Translations under genes and position numbers: made by a program | Shown here: positions 8,173 to 15,911 of the stretch, piece after piece | Numbering within the stretch: the first letter of the stretch is position 1 | Layout: each line of letters opens with the position of its first letter | The notes under the pieces: model-generated | What the model was told of the DNA's origin: nothing | What the model saw: only the letters and a program-made list of their open reading frames with translations | The model's database searches: none | NCBI GenBank assembly: GCA_017551845.1 | Contig: JAFZKR010000051.1 | Location: 1 to 22,290, forward strand | Reading direction: 5' to 3' | From: Bacteroidaceae bacterium | GTDB taxonomy: Bacteria > Bacteroidota > Bacteroidia > Bacteroidales > Bacteroidaceae | DNA length: 22,290 bases

Positions 8173-8280
8173 CAGTTTGGAACAAACCGGACTTTCCACT
8201 ATCAGCCGTTCAATTCGGAAAGAGAACGGAAAGCCCCATTACTTTACTCACTATGAATAAAATAGAAAATAACATAAATA
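8173..8280 (+). promoter_or_regulatory. Structured 5' leader of recJ
   Basis: The leader holds GTTTG/CAAAC (8175-8179/8183-8187, 3-base loop) and two interleaved inverted repeats: CTTTCC/GGAAAG (8192-8197/8217-8222) and CCGTTC/GAACGG (8206-8211/8224-8229). These two cannot form as simple nested stems, so they are either alternative or pseudoknotted. A second GGAAAG at 8228-8233 can compete for CTTTCC. No known riboswitch consensus was recognised. Confidence 0.35.
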
Positions 8281-10014
8281 ATGGACTTCAAATGGAACTA
8301 CCAGCCTCCCACACAGGAGCTTTCCGAGGAAGCCAGTGAGTTGTCAAAAGCGACGGGGCTAAGCCCCATACTCTGCCGACTGCTCATTCTGAGAGGCATA
8401 AGAAGTAAAACCGAAGTACAGAAATTTTTCAATCCGCAGCTGAACGAGCTGCTTGACCCTTGGCTCATGGAAGACATGGACAAGGCTGTAGCACGTATAA
8501 ACAGTGCGATTGAATGCAATGAGCGTATTCTGGTTTACGGTGATTATGATGTGGACGGAACAACAGCCGTATCACTGGTCTATAACTTCCTGAAACGGGA
8601 TTATGACAATCTCGACTACTACATACCGGACCGCTACAACGAAGGCTACGGTGTGTCGGAGCAGGGTGTCGATTATGCATACGAGACAGGCGTCAAGCTG
8701 GTCATAGTGCTGGATTGCGGAATCAAAGCCATTCAGGAAATAGCTTATGCCAAGGAGAAAGGCATAGATTTCATCGTATGCGACCATCATGTGCCTGATG
8801 ACGAGCTGCCTCCTGCAGTAGCCATACTGAATGCCAAGCGCTTCGACTCCACCTACCCCTTCAAGCATCTGTCTGGCTGTGGTGTGGGATTCAAACTGAT
8901 GCAGGCATACGCTCTTGACAACGGAATCCCGTTCAGCGAACTTCTCCCCAGTCTGGATCTCGTGGCCGTCAGTACAGCATCGGATATCGTTCCCATCATG
9001 GGCGAGAACAGGGTTCTTACCCATTACGGCCTCGAGCAGCTGAACAGCAATCCCTGCACAGGGTTAAAAGCCATCATACAGGTGTGCAAGCTCAATGAAA
9101 AGACTCTGAACATAAACGACATCGTGTTCAAGATAGGTCCACGCCTCAACGCCGCAGGACGTATGAGCAGCGGCAAGAAAGCTGTGGATCTGCTTGTGGA
9201 ACAGGATTTCCAACGTGCACTTGAACTGGCAGCCCGCATTGACCAGGAAAACGATGACCGCAAGAAGGATGACAAGGAGATAACCGAAGAGGCCAACGAC
9301 ATTGTGACCAGTCTTCAACATGGAGAGAACATGCACTCCATTGTCCTTTACAACGAGAACTGGAAACGTGGAGTAATTGGCATCGTGGCATCCCGTCTCA
9401 CCGAGGTGTTCTACAAGCCCGCCGTAGTTCTCACCAAGACAGGCAATCTGGCAACAGGTTCAGCAAGATCGGTCTCCGGGTTCGATGTCTATAAGGCCAT
9501 TGAAAGCTGCAAGGACCTGCTTGAAAACTTCGGAGGACACACTTATGCAGCCGGTCTGTCACTCAGAGTGGAGAACGTCGGGGAGTTCAAGCGGAGGTTT
9601 GAGGAATATGTGGCGAATCACATTGAACCTGACCAGACCGAAGCCACCATCGACATCGATGCCGAGCTCGATTTCAAGGACATAACCCCCAAGTTCTTCA
9701 AGGACCTCAAGAAATTCCAACCGTTCGGGCCCGACAATGAGAAACCCGTCTTCTCCACCCGTAACGTCTATGACTACGGCACAAGCAAGGTCGTGGGCCG
9801 TGGACATGAACATATCAAGCTGGAACTCATTGACAGCAAGAGCGGACATCCGCTCAACGGAATCGCCTTCGGACAGAGCGAATACGTCAACTATATCAAG
9901 ACCAAGCGGTCATTTGACATCTGCTATACCCTTGAGGAGAACAATTTCAAGCAGGGCGATATACTCCTCCAGATAGAGAGCATCAAACCCAATCAGCCTG
10001 ATGCCAAAGCGTGA
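8281..10014 (+). CDS. recJ: Single-stranded-DNA-specific exonuclease RecJ
   Basis: RecJ degrades single-stranded DNA 5' to 3' in RecF-pathway recombination, base excision and mismatch repair, in the cytoplasm. The 577-residue protein has the DHH phosphoesterase metal-binding motifs in order: VYGDYDVDG (D88, D90, D92), VLDCG (D145) and CDHHVP (DHH 168-170). GPRLNAAGRMSSG follows at 286-298, and the DHHA1 motif NFGGHTYAAGLS at about 416-427. The C-terminal OB-like region (about 450-570) is present. Length is typical. The ATG at 8281 is preceded by an AT-rich, SD-less leader; the N-terminus MDFKWNYQPP matches the family pattern of a K-W-x-x near residue 5. It opens the operon, and the next gene, recQ, acts in the same pathway 12 bases downstream. 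Confidence 0.97.
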   Translation: MDFKWNYQPPTQELSEEASELSKATGLSPILCRLLILRGIRSKTEVQKFFNPQLNELLDPWLMEDMDKAVARINSAIECNERILVYGDYDVDGTTAVSLVYNFLKRDYDNLDYYIPDRYNEGYGVSEQGVDYAYETGVKLVIVLDCGIKAIQEIAYAKEKGIDFIVCDHHVPDDELPPAVAILNAKRFDSTYPFKHLSGCGVGFKLMQAYALDNGIPFSELLPSLDLVAVSTASDIVPIMGENRVLTHYGLEQLNSNPCTGLKAIIQVCKLNEKTLNINDIVFKIGPRLNAAGRMSSGKKAVDLLVEQDFQRALELAARIDQENDDRKKDDKEITEEANDIVTSLQHGENMHSIVLYNENWKRGVIGIVASRLTEVFYKPAVVLTKTGNLATGSARSVSGFDVYKAIESCKDLLENFGGHTYAAGLSLRVENVGEFKRRFEEYVANHIEPDQTEATIDIDAELDFKDITPKFFKDLKKFQPFGPDNEKPVFSTRNVYDYGTSKVVGRGHEHIKLELIDSKSGHPLNGIAFGQSEYVNYIKTKRSFDICYTLEENNFKQGDILLQIESIKPNQPDAKA

Positions 10015-10026
10015 CAATATCCTATC

Positions 10027-11934
10027 ATGACATACCGCGAGATACTCAAACACTATTGGGGCTATGACAGTTTCCGCGGTGTGCAGGAACAGATAATAGA
10101 GAGCATCGGCAGCGGCCATGACACTCTGGGACTTATGCCCACCGGAGGTGGGAAAAGCATCACATTCCAGGTTCCGGCCCTCTCCAGGGAGGGGGTATGT
10201 CTTGTCATCTCCCCGCTTATCGCGCTCATGAAAGACCAGGTCCGGCTCCTCAGGGACAAAGGCATAAAGGCCGCCTCCATCCAGACAGGGATGAGCCGCG
10301 AGGAGATTATCGCAGTCATGGAGAACTGTATTTTCGGAGATTACAAGTTCCTTTACGTATCACCGGAACGTCTATCCTCCGAGCTCTTCAGGACCAAACT
10401 CAGACACCTCAAGATAAACCTCATCACCGTTGACGAATCACACTGCATATCACAATGGGGTTATGATTTCCGGCCATCGTACCTCCAGATAGCCGACATC
10501 CGCAAGATGCTTCCCGGAATTCCCGTGCTGGCCCTCACCGCCACCGCCACTCCACGCGTAACCGATGACATCCAGGACAAGCTGGGATTTGCCCATAAGA
10601 ATGTCATCAAGATGAGTTTCTACCGGGACAACCTCTCATACGTAGTGAGGGCTACCGAGAACAAGCTCGAAGAGTTGAAAAACATTCTGGACAAGGTTCC
10701 CGGTTCCGGAATAGTCTATTGCCGGAACAGACGTGAGACGAAAGAGGTATCGGACTGGCTGAACGCCAATGATATCCCATCGGTATCCTACCATGCAGGC
10801 ATCGACCCTATCCTCAAGGATGAACGGCAGAAAGCCTGGACCGATGGCCGATACCGCATCGTAGTGGCCACCAACGCCTTCGGAATGGGCATCGATAAGC
10901 CCGATGTCAGAGTCGTGGTGCACATGGATACCCCCAACTCCATCGAAGCCTATTTCCAGGAAGCCGGTCGTGCGGGACGTGACGGCAACCGTTCCTACGC
11001 AGTCCTGCTCCATTCCCCCGGTGACAAAAGAACCATTTCAAAACGTATCCCGGACAACTTTCCCAAGGAGCAGTTCATCAGGGATATCTATGAGAAACTG
11101 GCTTATTACTACGAGATGGCGGTTGGAGACGGTCGCGGATGCTCCTTCTCATTCTCCCTAGGTGAATTCTGCCAGCACTACTCTCTTCCCGCCATACCTA
11201 CGGACAGTGCCCTCCGCATCCTGACACGTCTGGGATACATTGAGTATTCCGAGGAAACCGATTTCTCCGCCAAGCTGCAATTCACCGCCACCCGCGACGA
11301 GCTCTACCACATTCACCAGGACAGTCTCACCGAACAGATAATGAGTGCCATTCTCCGGCACTACAGCGGCATATTCACGGATTATGCGTTCATTGACGAG
11401 AAGTATATATGCACCCTCACGGGGACTGACAGGCATACGCTCTACACCATACTGACCAACCTTCAGAGCCAGGGTGTGGTACGATATGTCCCTGAGCGTA
11501 AGACGCCACTCATCACATGGACCAGGGAACGTGTTGACACCGATATGCTTTGGTTCAATCCCGAAGTTTACGGAGCCCGGATGCAAGAGTTCAAAGAGCG
11601 GATAGGAGCGATGATGGAATATGTGACACGTACCACAGGATGCCGCAGCGCCATGCTTCTGAAATATTTCGGTGAAAACCAGAAAAAACCCTGCGGATGC
11701 TGTGACCTCTGCCTCGAAAAGGTTTCGGGCAACATGACCCGTGCTGAAAAGACTGAGATAACGGATTCGCTGCTCAACTGTATCCGGGAGCAGTCCGACC
11801 CGAAAAAAATATATTCTCTCCCCTATCCCAAGGAGAAAATCGACATTGTCCTTCATAATCTGGCCGATGAAGGCATCCTGAAAATTGAAAAAGGAATAAT
11901 TGTATATGATGATAAATCTACAGGAAATCAGTGA
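10027..11934 (+). CDS. recQ: ATP-dependent DNA helicase RecQ
   Basis: RecQ unwinds DNA 3' to 5' and partners RecJ at stalled forks and gaps. The 635-residue protein shows superfamily 2 motifs: Walker A MPTGGGKS (37-44), motif II VDESHCISQWGYDFR (DESH 136-139, where DEAH is the commonest form), TATATPRV (171-178), and motif VI QEAGRAGRDG (311-320). After the helicase core come a zinc-binding region (C539, C556, C558/C559, C562, with CGCCDLC) and winged-helix sequence. There is no clear HRDC domain; the last 70 residues (after 565) are short, so this is the shorter Bacteroidetes form. It starts 12 bases after recJ, and its 3' end overlaps the next gene by 29 bases, which suggests coupled translation. 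Confidence 0.96.
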   Translation: MTYREILKHYWGYDSFRGVQEQIIESIGSGHDTLGLMPTGGGKSITFQVPALSREGVCLVISPLIALMKDQVRLLRDKGIKAASIQTGMSREEIIAVMENCIFGDYKFLYVSPERLSSELFRTKLRHLKINLITVDESHCISQWGYDFRPSYLQIADIRKMLPGIPVLALTATATPRVTDDIQDKLGFAHKNVIKMSFYRDNLSYVVRATENKLEELKNILDKVPGSGIVYCRNRRETKEVSDWLNANDIPSVSYHAGIDPILKDERQKAWTDGRYRIVVATNAFGMGIDKPDVRVVVHMDTPNSIEAYFQEAGRAGRDGNRSYAVLLHSPGDKRTISKRIPDNFPKEQFIRDIYEKLAYYYEMAVGDGRGCSFSFSLGEFCQHYSLPAIPTDSALRILTRLGYIEYSEETDFSAKLQFTATRDELYHIHQDSLTEQIMSAILRHYSGIFTDYAFIDEKYICTLTGTDRHTLYTILTNLQSQGVVRYVPERKTPLITWTRERVDTDMLWFNPEVYGARMQEFKERIGAMMEYVTRTTGCRSAMLLKYFGENQKKPCGCCDLCLEKVSGNMTRAEKTEITDSLLNCIREQSDPKKIYSLPYPKEKIDIVLHNLADEGILKIEKGIIVYDDKSTGNQ

Positions 11935-12982
11935 ACTTAACGGCACTGAACATGGATTCCCCATAATAGCAGGACCGTGCAGCGCCGAATCCCGGGAGCA
12001 GGTGCTCGAATGCGCCCACAGTCTCTCCGGCATGGGCATCAGGATATTCCGTGCGGGAGTGTGGAAACCCCGTACCCGTCCGGGCCATTTCGAGGGATGG
12101 GGTGAAAAGGCTCTCGGATGGCTCAAGGAGGTCAAATCGGAAACGGGGATGACTGTAATGACTGAGGTTGCCAATTCACGTCACGTGGAAGCTGCCCTCA
12201 AAGCCGGGGTTGACATGTTCTGGATAGGAGCCCGCACCACTACCAGTCCGTTCGCTGTACAGGAGATAGCCGATGCTCTCAGAGGTACCGACATTCCCGT
12301 ATTTGTCAAGAATCCCATCAATACCGAGCTTCAGTTATGGTTAGGAGCGTTCGAGAGACTATACGGGGCAGGCATCACACGACTCGCTGCAATACACAGG
12401 GGGTTCAGTGTTCACGACGAACACATTTACCGCTATTCTCCGCAATGGCAGATTCCTGTCGAACTGCGCCGTTGCATTCCCGGACTGCCCGTCATCTGTG
12501 ACCCCAGCCACATGGGAGGACGCAGCAGCCTCATTCCGTCACTATCCCAGATGGCCCTTGACATGAAAGCCGACGGATTGTTCGTGGAGGTACATCCCAA
12601 CCCCCGGGAGGCTCTAAGCGATTCGGCCCAGCAACTCACCCCTGAACAGTTCAAGGATATGTTGGTCCATCTGAAGCCCCGCAACGAATCACAGAGGGAA
12701 GATATAGAGATAATGCAGCCTTACCGTCTTGTCATAGAGGGCATAGACCGCAAGATAGCCGCCCTGCTCGCCGAACGGCTCAAGGCATCCAGAGAGACCG
12801 GCAACATCAAACTGCTGCGTAACCTCACCATCCTGCAGCCTGACCGGTACAAGGCATTGGCCGATGATATGGTGGCCGAAGGAAAGAAATACGGACTTGA
12901 AGAGAAGTTCATCCGTTCCATCTTCGAAACCATACATGCCGAAAGCATCAAGGACCAGCTGAATGAATTCAACAACCAATGA
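11906..12982 (+). CDS. Bifunctional DAHP synthase / chorismate mutase
   Basis: The N-terminal domain (about 15-255) condenses phosphoenolpyruvate and erythrose 4-phosphate to DAHP, the first shikimate-pathway step. The C-terminal AroQ-type domain (about 265-355) converts chorismate to prephenate. Diagnostic motifs are IIAGPCSAES, FRAGVWKPRTRPGHFEGWG, WIGARTTTSPFAVQE, PVFVKNPI and CDPSHMGG (type I beta DAHP synthase), then MQPYRLVIEGIDRKIAALLAER (mutase helix 1). Fusions of this order are usual in Bacteroidetes, where the mutase domain often mediates prephenate inhibition. I start at ATG 11906 (358 residues); 11909 is an equal alternative, and the TTG at 11900 is less likely. The start lies inside recQ, preceded by AAGGAA. 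The odd placement behind DNA repair genes is probably operon drift, not function. Confidence 0.95.
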   Translation: MMINLQEISELNGTEHGFPIIAGPCSAESREQVLECAHSLSGMGIRIFRAGVWKPRTRPGHFEGWGEKALGWLKEVKSETGMTVMTEVANSRHVEAALKAGVDMFWIGARTTTSPFAVQEIADALRGTDIPVFVKNPINTELQLWLGAFERLYGAGITRLAAIHRGFSVHDEHIYRYSPQWQIPVELRRCIPGLPVICDPSHMGGRSSLIPSLSQMALDMKADGLFVEVHPNPREALSDSAQQLTPEQFKDMLVHLKPRNESQREDIEIMQPYRLVIEGIDRKIAALLAERLKASRETGNIKLLRNLTILQPDRYKALADDMVAEGKKYGLEEKFIRSIFETIHAESIKDQLNEFNNQ

Positions 12983-12983
12983 T

Positions 12984-13637
12984 ATGATGAAAAAAACTCT
13001 TTTAATCCTGTCAGTAATCCTGCTGACACTGGCCTCCTGCAACAAGGAGCCCATACGGGTGGCCTGTGTAGGCGACAGCATCACCTACGGTCACGGCATC
13101 AGGGACCGTCTGCACGACGCCTATCCCGGTGTGCTCTCCACCATGCTTGGTGAGAAATATGACGTACGCAACTTCGGTGTGAGCGGTACCACCACAATGA
13201 CTGGAACCGATATGCCCTACATGAACGAACAGGCATACAAGGACGCCCTCGAGTTCAATCCGCAGATAGTGACCATCAAACTCGGCACCAATGACAGCAA
13301 ACCATATAACTGGAAGGAGAGCGCTCACTTCAAACAGGACCTCAAAACCCTCATAGAGTCCTTCCGCGCCCTCCCGTCCAAACCACAGATATGGCTCTGT
13401 CTCCCTGTGCCGGCCATGGGACACGCCTGGAACATCAACGACAGCGTAATCTACAATGGCGTGATACCATACATCAGGGAAGTGGCTCAGGAGGAGAACC
13501 TTCCGCTTATTGACCTCAACACCCCCTTCCAGGGAAAGCGTCAGTACTTCCCGGACACCATCCACCCCAACGAGGAGGGTGAGAAGATGATTGCCGGAAT
13601 CATATTTGATAATATCTTTGCAAAGAAAAAGAAATAA
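12984..13637 (+). CDS. SGNH/GDSL-family hydrolase lipoprotein
   Basis: This 217-residue esterase or acylhydrolase has the four SGNH blocks: GDSITYGHG (S32), NFGVSGTT (G68), LGTNDSKP (N103) and DTIHPNEEG (D191, H194). The N-terminus MMKKTLLILSVILLTLASC is a lipoprotein signal with lipobox LASC (C19), so the enzyme is anchored in the envelope. The residues after the Cys (NKEPIR) are not strongly acidic, so a periplasmic rather than surface location is likelier. An upstream ATG at 12963 would overlap the previous gene and spoil the signal peptide; 12984 or 12987 is better, leaving one base to the preceding stop. Relatives act on acetylated sugars, lysophospholipids or arylesters; the substrate is not predictable here. 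Confidence 0.9.
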   Translation: MMKKTLLILSVILLTLASCNKEPIRVACVGDSITYGHGIRDRLHDAYPGVLSTMLGEKYDVRNFGVSGTTTMTGTDMPYMNEQAYKDALEFNPQIVTIKLGTNDSKPYNWKESAHFKQDLKTLIESFRALPSKPQIWLCLPVPAMGHAWNINDSVIYNGVIPYIREVAQEENLPLIDLNTPFQGKRQYFPDTIHPNEEGEKMIAGIIFDNIFAKKKK

Positions 13638-13642
13638 GCACA

Positions 13643-14569
13643 ATGGATCCAATCTTGAAAATCGGACATGTGTCCAAGACCTATACCGGACACAAAGCCC
13701 TTGACGATGTATCGATGGAGGTCCCTCGCGGCTCCATCTACGGCCTGCTCGGCCCCAACGGAGCAGGCAAGACCACTCTAATCCGCGTTATCAACCACAT
13801 GACCATCCCCGACTGCGGTAATGTCTGGTTCGAAGGCCATGAAATCACCGCCGAAGACATATACCAGATAGGTTATATGCCTGAGGAGCGCGGTCTCTAC
13901 AAGAAGATGAAAGTAGGTGAACAGGCCGTCTTCTTCGCCCGTATGCGTGGAATGGCCAGGTTTGAAGCCATCGACAAGTTGCGCCAGTGGTTTGACCGCT
14001 TAGGCATCATCGAATGGTGGGACAAGAAGGTAGAGGACCTCTCCAAGGGAATGGCACAGAAAGTGCAGTTCATTGCCACAGTGGTTCACGAGCCCAAACT
14101 GCTCATATTCGACGAGCCCTTCTCCGGTTTCGACCCCATCAACCAGAACCTGCTCAAGGAGGAGATACTGGGCCTTCGCGACCGTGGTGCCACAGTGATA
14201 TTCTCCACCCACAACATGGAATCCGTTGAGGAGATATGCGATGATATCACTCTCATCAACAAATCCCACAACATCCTGTCCGGTCCGGTCGAGGAGATAC
14301 GCCGCAAGGCAGGAGGCAACACCTTCCAGGTGATATACAGCGGCGATAAGGAGCAGTTCATCAACTCCGTCAACGGCAAGGCCACACTGCTGGGTGAATC
14401 CGACGGCCTCATAGGCGGTTACACCTGCCAGAAGATACACATAGCCGATGACTCCGACATACGTCCCGTCATAGGAGCCCTCAATGACAATGTGCAGTTG
14501 CGCTCATTCCAGGAGATTATCCCAAGTATGAACGATATATTCATCCGTGCCGTGAACGGTACACTTTAA
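13643..14569 (+). CDS. ABC transporter ATP-binding protein (NatA-like)
   Basis: This is the 308-residue cytoplasmic ATPase subunit of an ABC-2 exporter. It has Walker A GPNGAGKTT (37-45), signature LSKGMAQKVQ (133-142), Walker B LLIFDEP (153-159, with the catalytic E158) and the switch histidine in FSTHNMESVEEI. The Q-loop region reads YMPEERGLYKKMKV, a form common in the NatA/DUF4162 group. The C-terminal 80 residues form that group's accessory domain. It begins five bases after the SGNH gene and is followed 14 bases later by its membrane partner. The NatA name reflects similarity to Bacillus sodium exporters; the true substrate is unknown. Confidence 0.94.
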   Translation: MDPILKIGHVSKTYTGHKALDDVSMEVPRGSIYGLLGPNGAGKTTLIRVINHMTIPDCGNVWFEGHEITAEDIYQIGYMPEERGLYKKMKVGEQAVFFARMRGMARFEAIDKLRQWFDRLGIIEWWDKKVEDLSKGMAQKVQFIATVVHEPKLLIFDEPFSGFDPINQNLLKEEILGLRDRGATVIFSTHNMESVEEICDDITLINKSHNILSGPVEEIRRKAGGNTFQVIYSGDKEQFINSVNGKATLLGESDGLIGGYTCQKIHIADDSDIRPVIGALNDNVQLRSFQEIIPSMNDIFIRAVNGTL

Positions 14570-14583
14570 ACCCATATTTGACT

Positions 14584-15909
14584 ATGAACAAGATAGGTCT
14601 TATAGTAGAACGCGAATTCACAGAGCGTGTCCGCAAAAAATCATTCATAATCACCACACTCCTCACCCCGCTGTTCATGATAGCCCTCATGGTTGCCCCC
14701 GGTCTCATCATGATGAAAGGCGGCTCATCCACCAAGAACGTGGTGGTGGTTGACAACACCCCCGGTCAGTTTGTAGGCAAGCAGCTGGTATCGGGCAAGA
14801 CAGTCTCCTTCAGGCTGCTCGGAGAGGAGATGACAGTAGGACAGGCACGAGCTCAGTTCAGCGATCCCGACATTGCCTTCGGCATACTCGTCATAGGCAG
14901 CGACATAGTGGATAACCCGCAGAACCTGCAGCTCATCCTGAACGACGCCTCATCCATGAGTGTCGAGGATAATATCCAGAACCAGATTCAGGGAATACTG
15001 CGCACCGAACGTCTGAGCCGCTATGACATAGAGGACATAGACCGGATACTGGCCGATGCCAATGTACGCGTAAACAACATCCAGACCCTCAAGAACAACG
15101 GTGTTGAGGATGACGGCAGCAGTATGGAAGAGACATCGACCGCAACCTCATGGGCTATGGGTCTCATATTGGGAATGCTCCTCTATTTCATCCTTATTGT
15201 CTATGGCCAGCAGGTACTGCAGTCCGTCATTGATGAGAAACAGACACGCGTGCTGGACGTCATGGTCACCTCCTGCAAGCCTTTCGACCTTATGATGGGC
15301 AAGATTCTGGGCATAGCCCTTGTGGCTGCTCTGCAGATAGTCATCTGGGCCGTACTCGTGATAGGAGCCAGTGCCTTCATCATGCCTATGGTTATGGGTA
15401 ATACCGGCGTTGACATTGCAAACACGATGGCATCGGGCGCCACTGACCCTGAGGTAATAGGTATTGTGAGCAAGCTCACCAACGTGGGTTACCTGGCAGG
15501 CCTCTTCCTGGAACTCCTGCTCTACATCGTGGGCGGATTCCTCTTCTACGCCTCCATGTACGCAGCCATAGGTTCAGCCGTCGATACCCCACAGGATGCA
15601 GCCCAGTTCAACGGTATCATCATGATGCCCGTCATCGTGGCCATAATAGTCATGATGAACGTCATGAACGATCCCAACTCGAATCTTGTGTTCTGGTGCT
15701 CCATGATACCCTTCACATCACCCATCGTGATGATGGCCCGTATCCCCTTCGGAATACCCGTATGGCAGGTTGCGGTATCACTCGTGGTGCTCTACATATC
15801 CTTCTTCCTTATGACCTGGATTGCTGCCCGCATCTTCCGCGTAGGAGTATTCATGCACGGCAAGAAACCATCTTGGAAGGATCTGGGCGCTTGGATCAAA
15901 ATGAAGTAG
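14584..15909 (+). CDS. ABC-2 type permease (NatB-like)
   Basis: This 441-residue inner-membrane partner of the preceding ATPase has the NatB layout: one N-terminal helix (about 21-43, after the cytoplasmic VEREFTERVRKKSFIITTLL), a large extracytoplasmic domain (44-189), then helices at about 190-210, 241-265, 301-327, 346-362, 368-385 and 393-420. VVDNTPGQFVGK and VIDEKQTRVLDVMVTSCKPFDLMMGKILGI are family hallmarks. The ATG at 14584 is chosen over a TTG two codons earlier. It is the last gene of the recJ operon, and its stop codon is two bases from the stop of the converging antiporter gene. The substrate is unknown; sodium, drugs or peptides are possible. Confidence 0.92.
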   Translation: MNKIGLIVEREFTERVRKKSFIITTLLTPLFMIALMVAPGLIMMKGGSSTKNVVVVDNTPGQFVGKQLVSGKTVSFRLLGEEMTVGQARAQFSDPDIAFGILVIGSDIVDNPQNLQLILNDASSMSVEDNIQNQIQGILRTERLSRYDIEDIDRILADANVRVNNIQTLKNNGVEDDGSSMEETSTATSWAMGLILGMLLYFILIVYGQQVLQSVIDEKQTRVLDVMVTSCKPFDLMMGKILGIALVAALQIVIWAVLVIGASAFIMPMVMGNTGVDIANTMASGATDPEVIGIVSKLTNVGYLAGLFLELLLYIVGGFLFYASMYAAIGSAVDTPQDAAQFNGIIMMPVIVAIIVMMNVMNDPNSNLVFWCSMIPFTSPIVMMARIPFGIPVWQVAVSLVVLYISFFLMTWIAARIFRVGVFMHGKKPSWKDLGAWIKMK

Positions 15910-15911
15910 CG

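Noticed and set aside
8252..8339. Possible leader peptide starting MNKIENNINNG before recJ
   Set aside because: The frame overlaps the recJ start and continues into it without any regulatory codon run. It is better seen as untranslated leader.
11158..12174. Long minus-strand open frame (338 codons) opposite recQ and the DAHP synthase gene
   Set aside because: It lies fully antisense to two well-supported genes and shows no recognisable domain. It follows from the codon pattern of the plus strand.
13011..13652. Minus-strand open frame (213 codons) opposite the SGNH hydrolase gene
   Set aside because: It is antisense to a gene with intact catalytic blocks, and the translation is low-complexity and Val/Gly/His rich.
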